Of a stretch of DNA of 33,716 nucleotides, positions 1 to 9,926 are shown piece by piece. The notes under the pieces are model-generated. The model saw only the letters and a program-made list of their open reading frames with translations, was not told the origin of the DNA and ran no database searches. Numbering within the stretch: the stretch's first letter is position 1; each line of letters starts with the position of its first letter. The DNA is from Bacteroidales bacterium (GTDB lineage Bacteria > Bacteroidota > Bacteroidia > Bacteroidales > F082): NCBI GenBank assembly GCA_018400955.1, contig JAGYLH010000038.1, forward strand, positions 1 to 33,716, in the 5' to 3' direction. A program made the translations under genes and the position numbers.

Positions 1-252
1 TACCATAGGCACCAGGTAATTGCGTCCGTTGATGATCACATTCGGAGAAATACCGTATGGGATGTAAAAGTTGGATATGGTATTTTCGCTGAACTCATCA
101 AAAAGCTTCTGCTGGTCTTCATCCACATGCCAAAAACTTTTGAGGAGTTCAATCACTTCGCCAGGGTTCTCAAAGTATTCAGCAACAAGTTTCAGCTTGT
201 CTTCTTTGAGTAATTTAGAAAAACCTTTTATGATTTTGTCCCTTTTCCTCAT
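1..252 (-). CDS. mvaA: Hydroxymethylglutaryl-CoA reductase, N-terminal part (runs off the window)
   Basis: The first 84 codons of a gene whose 3' part lies outside the window. The translation starts MRKRDKIIKGFSKLL and reaches the segment ISNFYIPYGISPNVIINGRN followed by YLVPMV. This aligns with the N-terminal substrate-binding segment of class II (degradative-type) HMG-CoA reductases, where INGRDxLVPxVVEEPS is characteristic. The enzyme interconverts HMG-CoA and mevalonate with NAD(P)H; in Bacteroidota it generally feeds the mevalonate route to isoprenoids. The catalytic Lys, Asp and His are outside the window, so activity cannot be judged. It lies downstream of fbp on the same strand with a gap of about 110 bp, so it probably has its own promoter. 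Confidence 0.82.
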   Translation of the reverse strand, partial: MRKRDKIIKGFSKLLKEDKLKLVAEYFENPGEVIELLKSFWHVDEDQQKLFDEFSENTISNFYIPYGISPNVIINGRNYLVPMV

Positions 253-361
253 AAGGTTTGAGATTGGGATATTAATTATAATGTACCTAAACGAATAAAC
301 AAAGTAAAGCAAATATTGTTTTGGTTACAATGGATTTTATGAATTTATTCGCCGCACATGG

Positions 362-1378
362 TTATTCTGCATCCAAAAAATCAGGACTGAATTCGCGCAT
401 CAGGCTCTCTGCTTTTTCAACCATGCTCTTGGAGCCTATAAAAAGTGGCGATCGTTGGTGAATATGTTCAGGCTGCATATCGAGTATCCGCTGGAAGCCA
501 TCTGAGGCTTTTCCGCCGGCTTGTTCTGCCAAAAAAGCCATGGGTACGCATTCGTACATCAGCCGCAGTTTCCCTTGTGGGTTTTTTAGGTTGCCCGGAT
601 ACATATAAATACCCCCACGCAGAAGGTTGCGATGAAAGTCAGAAACCAGTGAGCCAATATACCTTGAAGTGTAAGGCCTGTTGGTTGTTGCATCATCTTC
701 CTGGCAGTATTTGATATACCGCTTTACACCTTCGGGAAAATAAATGTAGTTGGCTTCATTGATGGAATAAATGTTCCCTGTGTCGGTGATTTTAATATCC
801 GGGTGCGAAAGGATGAAAATACCGCAGGTGGGGTCGTAGGTAAATCCATGTACACCAAAACCGGTTGTGTAAATAAGCATTGTGGATGATCCATAAATTA
901 CATAACCGCCGCAGACCAGTTCGGTACCTGCCTGAAGCACATCTTCTTTGGTAATTGTTGTGCCGATAGACTTACGTTTGTAAATGGCAAAAATGGTACC
1001 TATGGATACATTCACTTCGATGTTTGAAGAACCGTCGAGGGGGTCGAGGGCCACAATATACTTGGCATTTTTAGTGGTTTTGTCATCAAAAACAATCACA
1101 TCGTCATTTTCTTCAGAAATAATGGCGGCACATTGTTTTCCATTGCGCAAGGCTTTGATAAACTCATTGTTGGCCATTACGTCCAGTTTTTTCTGGTTTT
1201 CGCCCTGAACATTTACGCCCCCGTCATCGCCAATAATGCCTGAAAGGCCGGCCCGGTTTACGTCGCGGTTAACAATTTTGGCAGCTATCCCAATATCGTT
1301 CAGCAGGCGCGAAAATTCGCCTGTGGCAGTGCCTACAATTTCTTGTTGTTCCCAGATAAATTCAACGAGTGTTTTCAT
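362..1378 (-). CDS. fbp: Fructose-1,6-bisphosphatase, class I
   Basis: 338 residues, full length for class I FBPase, starting [12 protein letters not shown]. It hydrolyses fructose 1,6-bisphosphate to fructose 6-phosphate in the cytoplasm, the committed step of gluconeogenesis. Visible motifs are the metal-binding EEND (about residue 95), the signature [10 protein letters not shown] (about 115-124), the active-site loop GGIYMYPG (about 260) and the substrate-binding stretch [18 protein letters not shown] (about 270-287). The frame is intact. It is divergent from the aspartate kinase gene: 114 bp separate the two start codons, and both starts are preceded by the same 10-mer CAACACCAAA, which forms an inverted repeat across the intergenic region. 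Confidence 0.96.
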   Translation of the reverse strand: MKTLVEFIWEQQEIVGTATGEFSRLLNDIGIAAKIVNRDVNRAGLSGIIGDDGGVNVQGENQKKLDVMANNEFIKALRNGKQCAAIISEENDDVIVFDDKTTKNAKYIVALDPLDGSSNIEVNVSIGTIFAIYKRKSIGTTITKEDVLQAGTELVCGGYVIYGSSTMLIYTTGFGVHGFTYDPTCGIFILSHPDIKITDTGNIYSINEANYIYFPEGVKRYIKYCQEDDATTNRPYTSRYIGSLVSDFHRNLLRGGIYMYPGNLKNPQGKLRLMYECVPMAFLAEQAGGKASDGFQRILDMQPEHIHQRSPLFIGSKSMVEKAESLMREFSPDFLDAE

Positions 1379-1388
1379 GTGTTTGGTA

Positions 1389-1482
1389 TTTGGTGTTGTA
1401 TATAAGCGGTTTAGATATCTTGCTCTTATAGCAGTCGTTCTAGGACAAATATATTACTTTTGCTTGTTAATCCAACACCAAA
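1389..1482. repeat. 10-bp inverted repeat forming matched leaders of two divergent genes
   Basis: TTTGGTGTTG at 1389-1398 and its exact complement CAACACCAAA at 1473-1482. Each arm lies 10 nt before the start codon it serves (fbp at 1378, aspartate kinase at 1493). Read in each direction of transcription, the leaders are similar right up to an ACATG start. The symmetry could be an operator for coordinated control of the divergent pair, or just a shared translation-enhancing leader; the sequence does not decide. Confidence 0.5.
1455..1462 (+). promoter_or_regulatory. Putative -7 promoter element of the aspartate kinase gene
   Basis: TACTTTTG matches the Bacteroidota -7 consensus TAnnTTTG exactly and lies 30 nt before the start codon at 1493. 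I see no convincing -33 TTTG at the usual 19-21 nt spacing, so this rests on the -7 match and its position. Confidence 0.45.
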
Positions 1483-1492
1483 TTTCAATTAC

Positions 1493-2764
1493 ATGCTGAA
1501 AGTGTTCAAATTTGGCGGTGCTTCCATTAAAAATGCCGATGCCTTACGCAACCTTGTTTCCATTTTGCTGCAATATCAAGATACGACTTTGGTAGTTGTG
1601 CTTTCCGCAATGGGCAAATCCACCAATGCCCTTGAAACCTTGCTTCATGCAGTCCGAAATAATGAGCAAGCATTTTATGATCAGCTATTTAAAGGTTTTA
1701 AAAATTATCACCGCCAGCTTGTTCAGGATGTTTTTACGGAAGATGATAGAGATCTGTTCAACCAACTTAATCAGCTTTTCAGCGGGCTCGACAGGCAGAT
1801 GAAAGCCCTTTGTGACCAGCCCTATGATTTTCATTATGACCAAACCATCTGCTTTGGCGAATTGATTTCAACAGCCATTGTGCATGCTTACCTCAATAAG
1901 TGTGGTTTGGAGTGTCGGTTGCTGGATGCCCGCACATGCATAAAAACGGATGGCCATTACCGGGCGGCAAACGTAAACTGGTCTGTTACCGAAAATCATA
2001 TCACAACAATAAAACTGGAAAAGTGGGATTGTTTTGTCGTGGTGGTTTTATTGGTTCGGATGAGGTTGGCCATACCACCACGCTTGGGAAAGGAAGGCTC
2101 TGATTACACAGCTGCTATTTCGCTTACTGCCCAGATGGGGAAGAGGTGTGATATGGAAAGATGTACCGAGTTTGCTAAACGCCGATCCTGCAGATTCGGC
2201 GAGGCTGGTCAATTGACCAACATCTCCTATGGGGAGAGGCCATCGAATTGGCGTATTACGGGCAAGCGTCATCCATCCAAAACAATAAAACCACCTCGGA
2301 AAACAAGGGAATACCCTTGTTGGTTCAGTCATTTTCTGATTTAACGGTTAAGCCGCCGATATCATATACGGCGGATTTGATAGCCGGACACCTTCCTTTA
2401 TCGTTAAGGACAATCAAATGCTTTGCAGTGTGAGCCCCCGCGATTTCAGTTTTATGAACGAACACAGCTACACAAGCTATTTGGAATGCTTGCCGGGCTT
2501 GATGTGCATGCCAACCTGATCCAGGTTTCTGCCATAAGCCTTTCATTTTGTGCTGACTATGAAGAGGCGAAACTAAACGCCTTGTTGTCGGTGCTTCACG
2601 AATCCTATCGCATGGAAATACAATACGGACTCGAATTGCTCACCATCAGGCACTACAACGATCAAGTGCTTATGGAGATGTGTAAGGGGAGGCATATTTT
2701 GCTTGAGCAACGCAGCCGCACCACTGCCCAAATGGTATTAAAAACAAAGGCTTCGCAATTGTAA
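1493..2764 (+). pseudogene. lysC: Aspartate kinase, reading frame broken by several indels
   Basis: Start chosen at 1493 (MLKVFKFGGASIKNADALRN), because KFGGAS is the N-terminal ATP-binding motif of the aspartokinase family. The product phosphorylates aspartate in the first step to lysine, threonine and methionine. About 170 residues read cleanly. From about 2000 the frame changes repeatedly: GFIGSDEVGHTTTLGKG (2043-2095), GSDYTAAIS (about 2097), WKDVPSLLNADP (about 2150-2190), a segment containing IQNNK (about 2250-2330, equivalent of the family's HPKTIKP), and a C-terminal regulatory-domain piece from about 2470 to the stop at 2764. Total span of about 424 codons is normal for a monofunctional aspartokinase. 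Conserved motifs survive on both sides of each break, so I favour sequencing indels over true decay. The stop codon sits in the loop of the terminator hairpin. Confidence 0.85.
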
Positions 2765-2786
2765 AACTGCGAAGCCTTTGTTTAAA
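2743..2786 (+). terminator. Strong terminator hairpin, possibly bidirectional
   Basis: AAACAAAGGCTTCGCA, a loop of about 10 nt, then TGCGAAGCCTTTGTTT: an almost perfect 16-bp stem flanked by A-rich and T-rich tracts. The aspartate kinase stop TAA (2762-2764) lies inside the loop. The S8 protease gene ends just beyond it at 2805 on the opposite strand, so the hairpin can serve both converging genes. Confidence 0.85.
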
Positions 2787-2804
2787 GGAATTCTTTTCAT
2801 GGAT

Positions 2805-5559
2805 TTACCGAACAAACACTTTCTGGTTTGTAACAGCACTTCCATCCTGAATGGTAACAATATAAATGCCCGGGCCTGGCTTTTAAGCTGCTGGCGATAT
2901 GCTGGGTATTTTGGTATAGCTGCATGGTGAACAATTTGTCCGGCTGCATTCACGGTAAGCTTTGCATTATTGAATGCTTCGCTGGCCTTAACGATAAGTT
3001 CGCCATCTTCACTTACTATGCGCAATATTCTCGTCCAACTCGGCAGTGCTTACAAGCCCCCAATCATACACCATAATATCATCAATCAACATACCATAAC
3101 CACTCGGTATGTGCATGCCAGCTCAGGTAAATAAAGCCATCTGTTTCGGGAATTAAAACGGCCTCAGCATAAACCCAATCGGTATCTTTCGGGGCTCCGT
3201 TGAAATGCAATACTGGGTTGGTAAGCATAAACGGATTTGGTTCGGTGCCCCAGTACATACTCATGTCTTCGGCAAGCGTCGGGCAACAGGTTGCGGTAAT
3301 TAGCTGTCACCTTTAACACTCATTCACAGCTTCTACCTGTAAGGGTTGCGATATCAGCCAGGTATCAAAATTGGGTGAGGGAAATATTGAGCTGTTCATA
3401 CAAGCCATTGCTTTGGAACCAGCGCCTGGGCACGGCGACACTATGCCAGCTTGATTGATCGGTGTCAATCTGTTGCCAATAGTCAGGCAAAGCTGGGAAC
3501 TACACATCCTGCACATCCATCAGGTAAGGAAATTCCATAATGGCAGGCATGGTAGCAAAGCTCCAGATAGCCTCACATTCTTCACCGTGCCCTGGCTGTT
3601 GCGCGGATCACCTGCAAATAAGGTTTCGTTTATTTCTGAGGCCATCAACCACTCAGATAATTCAAGGCTACATTTTCGCCATTGATAATATTGGTAGGGG
3701 TTTCGAGCTCCTTCGCCATCTGTTCCCAGAAAACGTTTCGTAGCTGCTTGGGCAAAAGGCGCTGGTGACCAGCGAATTTCCTGCAACACACTGTGCCCGT
3801 CCGACATCGGCAGGCGAAATCAGGCCATTGGAGCAAAGCGGAACACCGGTATGCTCGTCAATACCACTGATGATAATGGAAAACACCCAAAGTCATTCGT
3901 CATAGCCATCGTGGTCAATAAAAGATGGTGTAATCGGCCGCTTCAGGTTCAGCAATACCTGTTCAACATTGTCAACAAAATTTTTGCCATCGGTTGTGGC
4001 TGCTGCTGTGGGGTTGTCGGGGTCCGAGCTGTTGGTGGCTGATAATACACATTGCCATCACCATCTCTCGCGCAGGTCCAAATCGTTAACGAGATAACGG
4101 GTACACGGGCATTGAGTGCAGCAGGGGGAACAGCCTGGTACGTCTGTCCAAACAATAGTTACCCTCTAAATGGTTGGTTTCCCGGAAGCTGAAACTACGC
4201 GCTCGTAAGTTTCGCCATCATTGAGTACAATTTCATCAATGACGCTCTTTGCATCACATTGTCTTCCGAAAATGATGTTGGCAGCCCTCTTTCGGCATTC
4301 ACCAGCCCCCCATCCGTAAATATAGTCGGGGCCTGTATGTGGGTCTGCTTCGTCAGCGCTGCATGGATTGCCGAGGGTTTTGAGGGAGGAAGCGCGCATA
4401 GGCACTTCCGCCATGTGTTTGCTGGCAATATTGCTGCAACAGGGCCATCGTTCCGGCTACATTGGGCAGAGACGACATGCTTGTGCCGTTGTATTGAATA
4501 GGAGCTTATTTGAATTGGAAGCTGAGGAATAAACACTTACACCTTTCCAACCACATCGGGTTTGATGCGGCCATCATCGGTGGCCCCCCAGCCGCTGAAA
4601 CCGCTCATAAGTACACACCTGAAGGGCCGGTATAATTGAGCACTTCCTGCACAGCACCAACGGTAAGGATGTTTTTGAAATACCGCCATCGCTGATGCAA
4701 TCAAATCCGTCATTGCCACCATCTTTTCAGCATAACCGGGTTGGCCTGCATAGCTGGGCCCCGCCCGCGGTCGTTGCCCGCTGATTTTGTAATTAAACAT
4801 CCAAATTTGTAATGATGTCCCACCTCGCGTGAGCGACTGCCATATAAAGTTCAAATCTCCAGTCTTCTACAGGCGATATGCTGCTGTCGTTATTCAGGTC
4901 CAATTGCCGTTTGAACTGTGCCAGCCGGTAAGCCAGCCATAGGAATGGTCTGATATTTCGAGGCTCCAGACGCGGCAGCTGCCATTTCCGATTCGGCATT
5001 GTTCCAGCCGTAAGCTTTGTGAAAACCTTTGTACGACATGCCTTTGGCTTCGATATTCACACCGCCGCCGACAAGGGTTCCGGCAACGGGTGGCATGGGC
5101 TGAAAGCGATGTGGCATTGTCCGATTGTATTACCCTTGAAGGGCCATTATCCGTAAACTCCTGATGGGATAACCTTGTGGCACCGCCATCCCATTCGCCC
5201 AGTTTGTCATAGCCTTCACCGGATATTCCAGGCCACTGCTGCCGTTTCCAAAGCCTGTTGGCACGTGTGGTGATGGCTGCTCCCACATTGTGGGTATGAT
5301 TATAAACTGGCTTGTCGTCTATAACATCCATATAAGCTGGATGACGGTTCCATCCTCGAATTCGTGCCAAAACAGCAATATTGTGTCTAGCAGCATAGGT
5401 TGCCACACGCTGCTGCTGATCCAGAAATTCTACTTCTTTCTGGGCTGCAAAGCCTCAAGGGCCGCAACATTGGTGGTGATTTGAAGCTTGCAAATTGATT
5501 GCCATAAACAATAGGGCAATCATGAAGGCTGAAGGCCTTAAAAGGGTCCAAATTTTCAT
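2805..5559 (-). pseudogene. Secreted subtilisin-like (S8) serine protease with T9SS sorting tail, many frameshifts
   Basis: Start at 5559 (MKIWTLLRPSAFMIALLF, a signal peptide) and stop at 2805, about 918 codons, with the frame changing many times. In order: catalytic Asp in GEWDGG (codon at 5188-5190) followed by ATRLSHQEFTD; catalytic His region HAT..VAGTLVGGG (about 5080-5110, with a small deletion in the motif); GLEISDHSYGWLTGW; GFSGWGATDDGRIKPDVV; catalytic Ser in NGTSMSS (codon at 4479-4481) followed by NVAGTMALLQQ; the segment HTGPDYIYGWGLVNAERA; then a beta-rich domain (about 3060-3260); and a C-terminal tail ending GIYIVTIQDGSAVTNQKVFV, typical of type A T9SS sorting domains. The product would be exported through the Sec and type IX systems. 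A -7-like element TATTTTTG lies at 5584-5591. Motif preservation suggests indel errors. Confidence 0.82.
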
Positions 5560-5583
5560 TATAATGATTTTGTGTTGATTGCA

Positions 5584-5591
5584 CAAAAATA
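5584..5591 (-). promoter_or_regulatory. Putative -7 promoter element of the S8 protease gene
   Basis: Read on the minus strand, TATTTTTG matches TAnnTTTG exactly. It ends 25 nt before the start codon at 5559, giving a short leader. No clear -33 element was seen. Confidence 0.45.
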
Positions 5592-5754
5592 GATTATTTT
5601 TGCATTGACATAATATAGGTGCTTTTTTAACCTCTTTGTTAACAAATGCAAAGACAAATTTTGTCTGTTAGCTGAAGCCATAAAACTGAAACAGGTCAAC
5701 CAAACTTTGCTTAATTTGCCCGTCATTTTGACGTTCATTCAAAAGCAGCAATTA

Positions 5755-6755
5755 ATGAAAAAAGTTATTTTTTATATCCTGATCGTGTTGTTTTTAGCTT
5801 CGTGCAACGGGCCAGCAGAAAACACTGTTGGCCAGCGCACAGCGAAGGAACCCAAATCGATAGTGGTTCCTTTATTTAACGCGGATTCAGCTTATTATTT
5901 TGTTGAAAAACAGGTGTTGTTTGGTCCACGTGTTCCTGGAACAGAGGCGCATACAGCAGCGGCTTCCTGGTTTGCCCAAAAACTTGGAGGCTATGCCGAT
6001 ACGCTTATCGTGCAGCGGTTCCGGACCAGGGTTTACAATAGGACGGCTGATGGCCAAAATATAATTGCCTCTTTTAACCCTGGAGGCCAAAAAGCGGATT
6101 TTGCTTGCAGCACACTGGGATTCGAGGCCGTATGCTGATTTTGACCCTGTTGAAGCTAACCGCCGCACCCCAATTGATGGGGCCAATGATGGCATAAAGG
6201 GGGCAGGGAAGTTGATTGAACTGGCGAGGATGTTCAATGAAAACTCTCGATAAAAGCCTTGGTGTTGACATCATTTTGTTCGACCTGAAGATTACGGGCC
6301 ACAATGATGAACGTACCTATGGCGATACAAAAGATGATTATTGGGCCTTGGGTTCGCAGCACTGGGCCAAAAATATGCACTCGGCCTGCTTACAATGCCA
6401 GCTATGGCATACTGCTGATATGGCTGGGGCAAAAGGTGCTGTTTTCCCATCGCGAATACTATTCGCAGCAATATGCATCATGGGTGCTCGACAAGGTATG
6501 GCGCAGAGCCAGCCAGCTGGGTTATGGCCATGTTTTTTCCAACAAGCCCGGCCCGCCTATCAATGATGACCACATTCCCCTGAACAGAATAGCCGGCATC
6601 CCAACCATCAATATCATTCATTTGATACGGATAGTTCTAATGGGTCATTTTTTGATTATTGGCATACCCTGCAAGACAATATGGACCAGATTGACAGCGA
6701 AACACTCAACATGGTAGGAACACTTGTAGCCACCGTGGTTTATGAGGCACAGTAA
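5755..6755 (+). pseudogene. M28-family peptidase / glutaminyl cyclase-like lipoprotein, frameshifted
   Basis: Start at 5755 (MKKVIFYILIVLFLASC), a lipoprotein signal peptide with the lipobox LASC. The next segments match bacterial glutaminyl-peptide cyclotransferase-like M28 proteins: the N-terminal cap (VEKQVLFGPRVPGTEAHTAA, read at about 5890-5960), zinc-ligand segment LLAAHWDSRPYADFDP (about 6090-6140), and second zinc-site region PIDGANDGIKGAG (about 6170-6210). Later pieces in other frames include FSNKPGPPINDDHIPLNRIA (6540-6590) and the C-terminal end TLVATVVYEAQ before the stop at 6755. The length (about 333 codons) fits the family. It probably acts in the periplasm or on the cell surface on peptide N-termini. 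At least four frame changes are visible; pepT follows on the same strand 67 bp downstream. Confidence 0.78.
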
Positions 6756-7197
6756 GCAAAGTGTTTATTTGGCCATGTGCTGAAAAGCAGCCACATAGTG
6801 TTATTTTTAATAAAACAAAAGCATGTTTAAACAAAAACTCCTGGAGAGGCTTCTCCGCTATATCAGCATAGACACCCAAAGTGATCCCAATTCAGCTACT
6901 TTCCCCAGCACAGCCAAGCAATTTGACTTGTTGGTGGCGCGTGCCGATGAACTCAAAAAGTTTTGGCCTTGAAGATGCACATATGGACGAGCATGGTTAT
7001 GTGATGGCCACTTTGCCTGCCAATACCGATAAAGAGCTGCCTGTGGCTGGTTTTCTGGCACATGTTGACAAAGCAGTCCCGATATGGCGGCTGCCAACAT
7101 CAGGGCCCATGATTGAAAACTATTCCGGAGGGGTTCTGAACAGGGAATTAGATGTATATGAAAGTGGCCGATTTTCCGGAATTGGAAAAATTATAAA

Positions 7198-7219
7198 GGC
7201 CAAACGTAATTATTTAGCT
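7198..7219 (+). repeat. Left target-site duplication and left inverted repeat of the IS66-type element
   Basis: Target copy GGCCAAAC at 7198-7205, followed by the IS end GTAATTATTTAGCT at 7206-7219. Both recur at the other end (the IR inverted), which fixes the element boundary to the base. Confidence 0.95.
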
Positions 7220-8883
7220 ACCCCTTCCGTCACGAAATTGTAACCATCAAAAGTATGACATAATTCTGAGAACACGTTTGCTTCTTGTTTTCTGGCAGTT
7301 GAAACAAATCCTCTATCCTGGCATAGATTTGATTCTCTTTGAATGACCAAAGTAGTTTGAGATTTTCTGTTTGACTTTACAGGCCTGATATCCTTTCTGC
7401 AAGGTTGTTTGTGAATGGGACTTCTTCGTTAAAAGCAAAGGCAAGCACTGCATCTTGTTCTCTGATCAGGCGCTCGACCAGGTTTCTGGCTTTTGTCCTT
7501 TTCATCCGCCCCCGTTTTCCGGGGGTTTTTATGGGCGGGGGTTCAGCCTTTAGACCGAATTGGCATATACGCTTGTACCTTGATATTATTTTTTGCCGTT
7601 GCACTGCCCTTTGCTGAAAGGGCATTTCATACACATGCATTAAAAACGTTTTAAGCGTTTTGGCCCATTTGCTTTGGCCTGTTTCTATTTCGGCTTGCAG
7701 TTCCCTGATATTGTGGGCACCACAAAGGGCATGTTTGGTGCCGGTAAATTTGAAATAACTGCCCCAGCAATCATGGACAAGCCATCCTGTGAAGTTGTTT
7801 ATGATTGATTTGTCGCTTTGTAGTGCTTGCCCTCCTCTTTGTCATGCACAAAAAGATAGGTGTAGTAGAGGTTTATGAAGCAGTATGGAGCCACCGCAAA
7901 AGGCCTTCAACCCATAAGCCTGTTTCCATCAACATGTACAACATTGTTTTGGGCCACTTTTGATTTGATTATTTGCTCACTTTCATCAAGGTCCTTATAG
8001 CACTGCAAGGATGCTGAATAAACCGATGACTCGTTTATGGGGCAAGAGAAACAATCACAAACAATTGCTGTATTTTCAGCAGCAGTTTGTACGTTCAACA
8101 ACACAGCCATATGCCTTTACATTATTGCTGTATTGAACAGGGGAATTTGCCAGACCCACAGGGGGCCAAGCCTTGCGGGACAACTCTGCAGCCTGACAGG
8201 TGCCTTTGTATATCTGGTATTCGGTGACTTCTAGTTTGGGTTGTGGCACTGAATAACTGCCGCTTTTCTGACAACTCCATTTCCTGCTCATTTAAAGAAT
8301 GCCCGGTATGTACAATTGGCAGGCTTGCAACTAACTATTTGATCTGGTTTTTGTGATTGGCGCAACGTATTGCCACGGCCAATTTGTCCGCCATGCTTTC
8401 CTTTTGGCCTGCTTGGGAAACGCCGGTTTCTTGGTATAGCCATCACTGAAGGCGGTTTGCTGCTGTTTTTGCTATTGCTCGACAGCCTGGCTTTGAGTTC
8501 ACTGTTTTCAGCCTTGAGGGCCACAATTCGTTTTTCCGCCTGATCGAGGCGCAATGTGAGCTCATCAATGCGTTTTAGTAATGCCGATATGAGGTGGTCT
8601 TCGCACAAATCTATAGTTTTGGCAAAGGTATGTTGACCACATCTTGAATGTCAAATATTTACCCATATTGTTACCGTAACACCACAAATACCAAAAATGT
8701 TGATATCCACTGATTTTACAAAACAACCTTCCCGAGAATAGCATATTTGACGAATAAAAACTTACAGCAGCAAATAGCAAAATCTCAGGAGGCTTAGAAT
8801 CTTTAAAACAAGATAGTATCAACAAGCACTCACGAAAAATTGTTGACAAGGGCATAGTTTTGCATGAGCAGCTAAATAATTAC
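7206..8883 (-). mobile_element. Complete 1678-bp IS66-family element (transposase-only, ISBst12-like layout) inserted in pepT
   Basis: Bounded by a perfect 14-bp terminal inverted repeat, GTAATTATTTAGCT, at 7206-7219 and (inverted) at 8870-8883. The flanks are an identical 8-bp target duplication, GGCCAAAC, at 7198-7205 and 8884-8891. Ends starting GTAA and an 8-bp duplication are known features of IS66. It carries one transposase gene (7210-8608, minus strand) and no tnpA/tnpB accessory genes, as in the ISBst12 subgroup. The transposase stop codon lies within the left inverted repeat. About 260 bp between the transposase start and the right end hold no gene I recognise. Perfect ends and an identical target duplication point to recent insertion. 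Confidence 0.95.
7210..8608 (-). pseudogene. IS66-family DDE transposase (TnpC), frameshifted
   Basis: Start at 8608 (MCEDHLISALLKRIDELT), a leucine-rich coiled coil, then LSSNSKNSSKPPS, the hallmark IS66 N-terminal motif (about residues 41-53). A degraded zinc-binding segment is followed by VPQPKLEVTEYQIYKG. DDE core pieces lie in different frames: VHVDETGLWVEG (about 7900-7935, first Asp), a WLVHDCWGSYF-like segment (about 7755-7790, second Asp), and PFTNNLAERDIRPAKVKQKI (about 7360-7420, catalytic Glu). The C-terminus ends FVTEGVAK at 7210. The span of about 466 codons suits the family. Frame changes are scattered as in the neighbouring genes, so the break may be in the sequence data rather than the element. 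Confidence 0.9.
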
Positions 8884-8891
8884 GGCCAAAC
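8870..8891 (+). repeat. Right inverted repeat and right target-site duplication of the IS66-type element
   Basis: AGCTAAATAATTAC at 8870-8883 is the exact complement of the left end. GGCCAAAC at 8884-8891 repeats the left target copy, and the pepT reading resumes directly in it. Confidence 0.95.
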
Positions 8892-9756
8892 ATTAATTAC
8901 AAACCGATGGAACCACCCTGCTAGCAAGCCGACGACAAAGCCGGTATTGCCGAAATTATGACTGCGGTTGAATTCCTGGTGTCAGCATCCTGAAATAAAG
9001 CATGGTACAATAAAAATAGGCTTTACACCGATGAAGAAATCGGTCGTGGAGTGGATTATTTTGATGTAAAGAAATTTTGGGGCATATTGCCATACTCCCG
9101 AGCTGGGGGCGAAATTGGCGAACTGGAGTATGAAAACTTCAATGCAGCTTTTGCCAGGGTACAAATCCAGGGCAGGAACATACATCCCGGCACAGCCAAG
9201 GGCAAGATGAAAAACGCCATCCTGATAGGTCATGAATTCAATGAGATGCTGCCGGTTTTTGAGCGTCCGAGCATACGGAGGGCTACGAAGGTTTTCTTTC
9301 ATATCAACAAGTTTGATGGCGTGGTTGGTTATGGCTGAGATACAATATATTGCAGCGCGACCACGACATGCAATTGTTTGAAGATAAAAAGTGAATTTGA
9401 TGCGGATATAGCTGTGTTTTGAGGAACCGCAAATACGGGGAGGACGATACAGGTTGCAGCTCAATGACCAGTATTACAATATGCGCGAAAAGGTGGAACC
9501 GGTTTACCATATTGTGGCCATAGCCGAAAAAAGCCATACGCGAATCCTGGCATCGAACCCATCATTAAAACTCCATTCGGGGAGGGACGGATTGATCGCG
9601 CTGTCATATATGGGGCTGCCCTGCCCGAATATTTTTGCAGGGCGCCGGGCAACTATGGAAAATAAGAGTAAGCATCCTGCCTGAAAGTATGGAAAAAGCG
9701 ACACAGGTGATTCCAAAGGTTATCGAGCTGTTCGAGGCAAGCTGAGGACGTTAAAA

Positions 9757-9852
9757 GAGTCTTTATAAGAGACACAGAGGGTACATAAACATCCACATCG
9801 AAGTTTCAAAAGCATCTCTATGTAGTTTTTTCTATGTGTCCTCTTTGCTTAT
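9757..9852. repeat. Imperfect inverted intergenic repeat (ACACAGAGG / CCTCTTTGCTTATGTGG type)
   Basis: The gap between pepT and trhO holds AAGAGACACAGAGGGTACATAA on the left (about 9767-9788), and CTCTATGTAG plus CTATGTGTCCTCTTTGCTTATGTGG on the right (about 9815-9850), which pair imperfectly. Repeats of this flavour are common between Bacteroidota genes; function is unknown. Nothing else is seen between 9746 and 9926. Confidence 0.4.
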
Positions 9853-9926
9853 GTGGTTCAGAAATATTGGGAACAACACCTGCCAAAAGCCAATTCTTCC
9901 TACTTTTGCCTTCATTTTTATTTAGA

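Larger units (their letters stand above)
6823..9745 (+). pseudogene. pepT: Peptidase T (tripeptide aminopeptidase), interrupted by an IS66-type element
   Basis: M20B-family peptidase T, which removes N-terminal residues from tripeptides in the cytoplasm. The 5' part is 6823-7205: MFKQKLLERLLRYISIDTQS, then zinc-site motif FLAHVD (about 7055) and VADFPELEKL (about 7160-7193). An IS (7206-8883) follows, and the gene resumes at 8884. Joining KG at the left end to QTLITTDGTTLL on the right restores the family sequence. The 3' part continues with ADDKAGIAEIMTAVEFLV (about 8930-8985), GFTPDEEIGRGVDYFDV (about 9020-9065, with the catalytic and metal-binding acidic pair), GRNIHPGTAKGKMKNA (about 9170-9215), LQLNDQYYNMREKVEPVYHI (about 9455-9510) and LSYMGLPCPNIFAG. 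It ends FEAS at 9743-9745. Without the IS the gene is about 415 codons, normal for PepT. Additional small indels break the frame in both halves, several in homopolymers. Confidence 0.9.

Noticed and set aside
8565..8855. Open frame of 96 codons on the minus strand inside the IS element
   Set aside because: Overlaps the transposase start in another frame and resembles no IS66 accessory protein (TnpA/TnpB).
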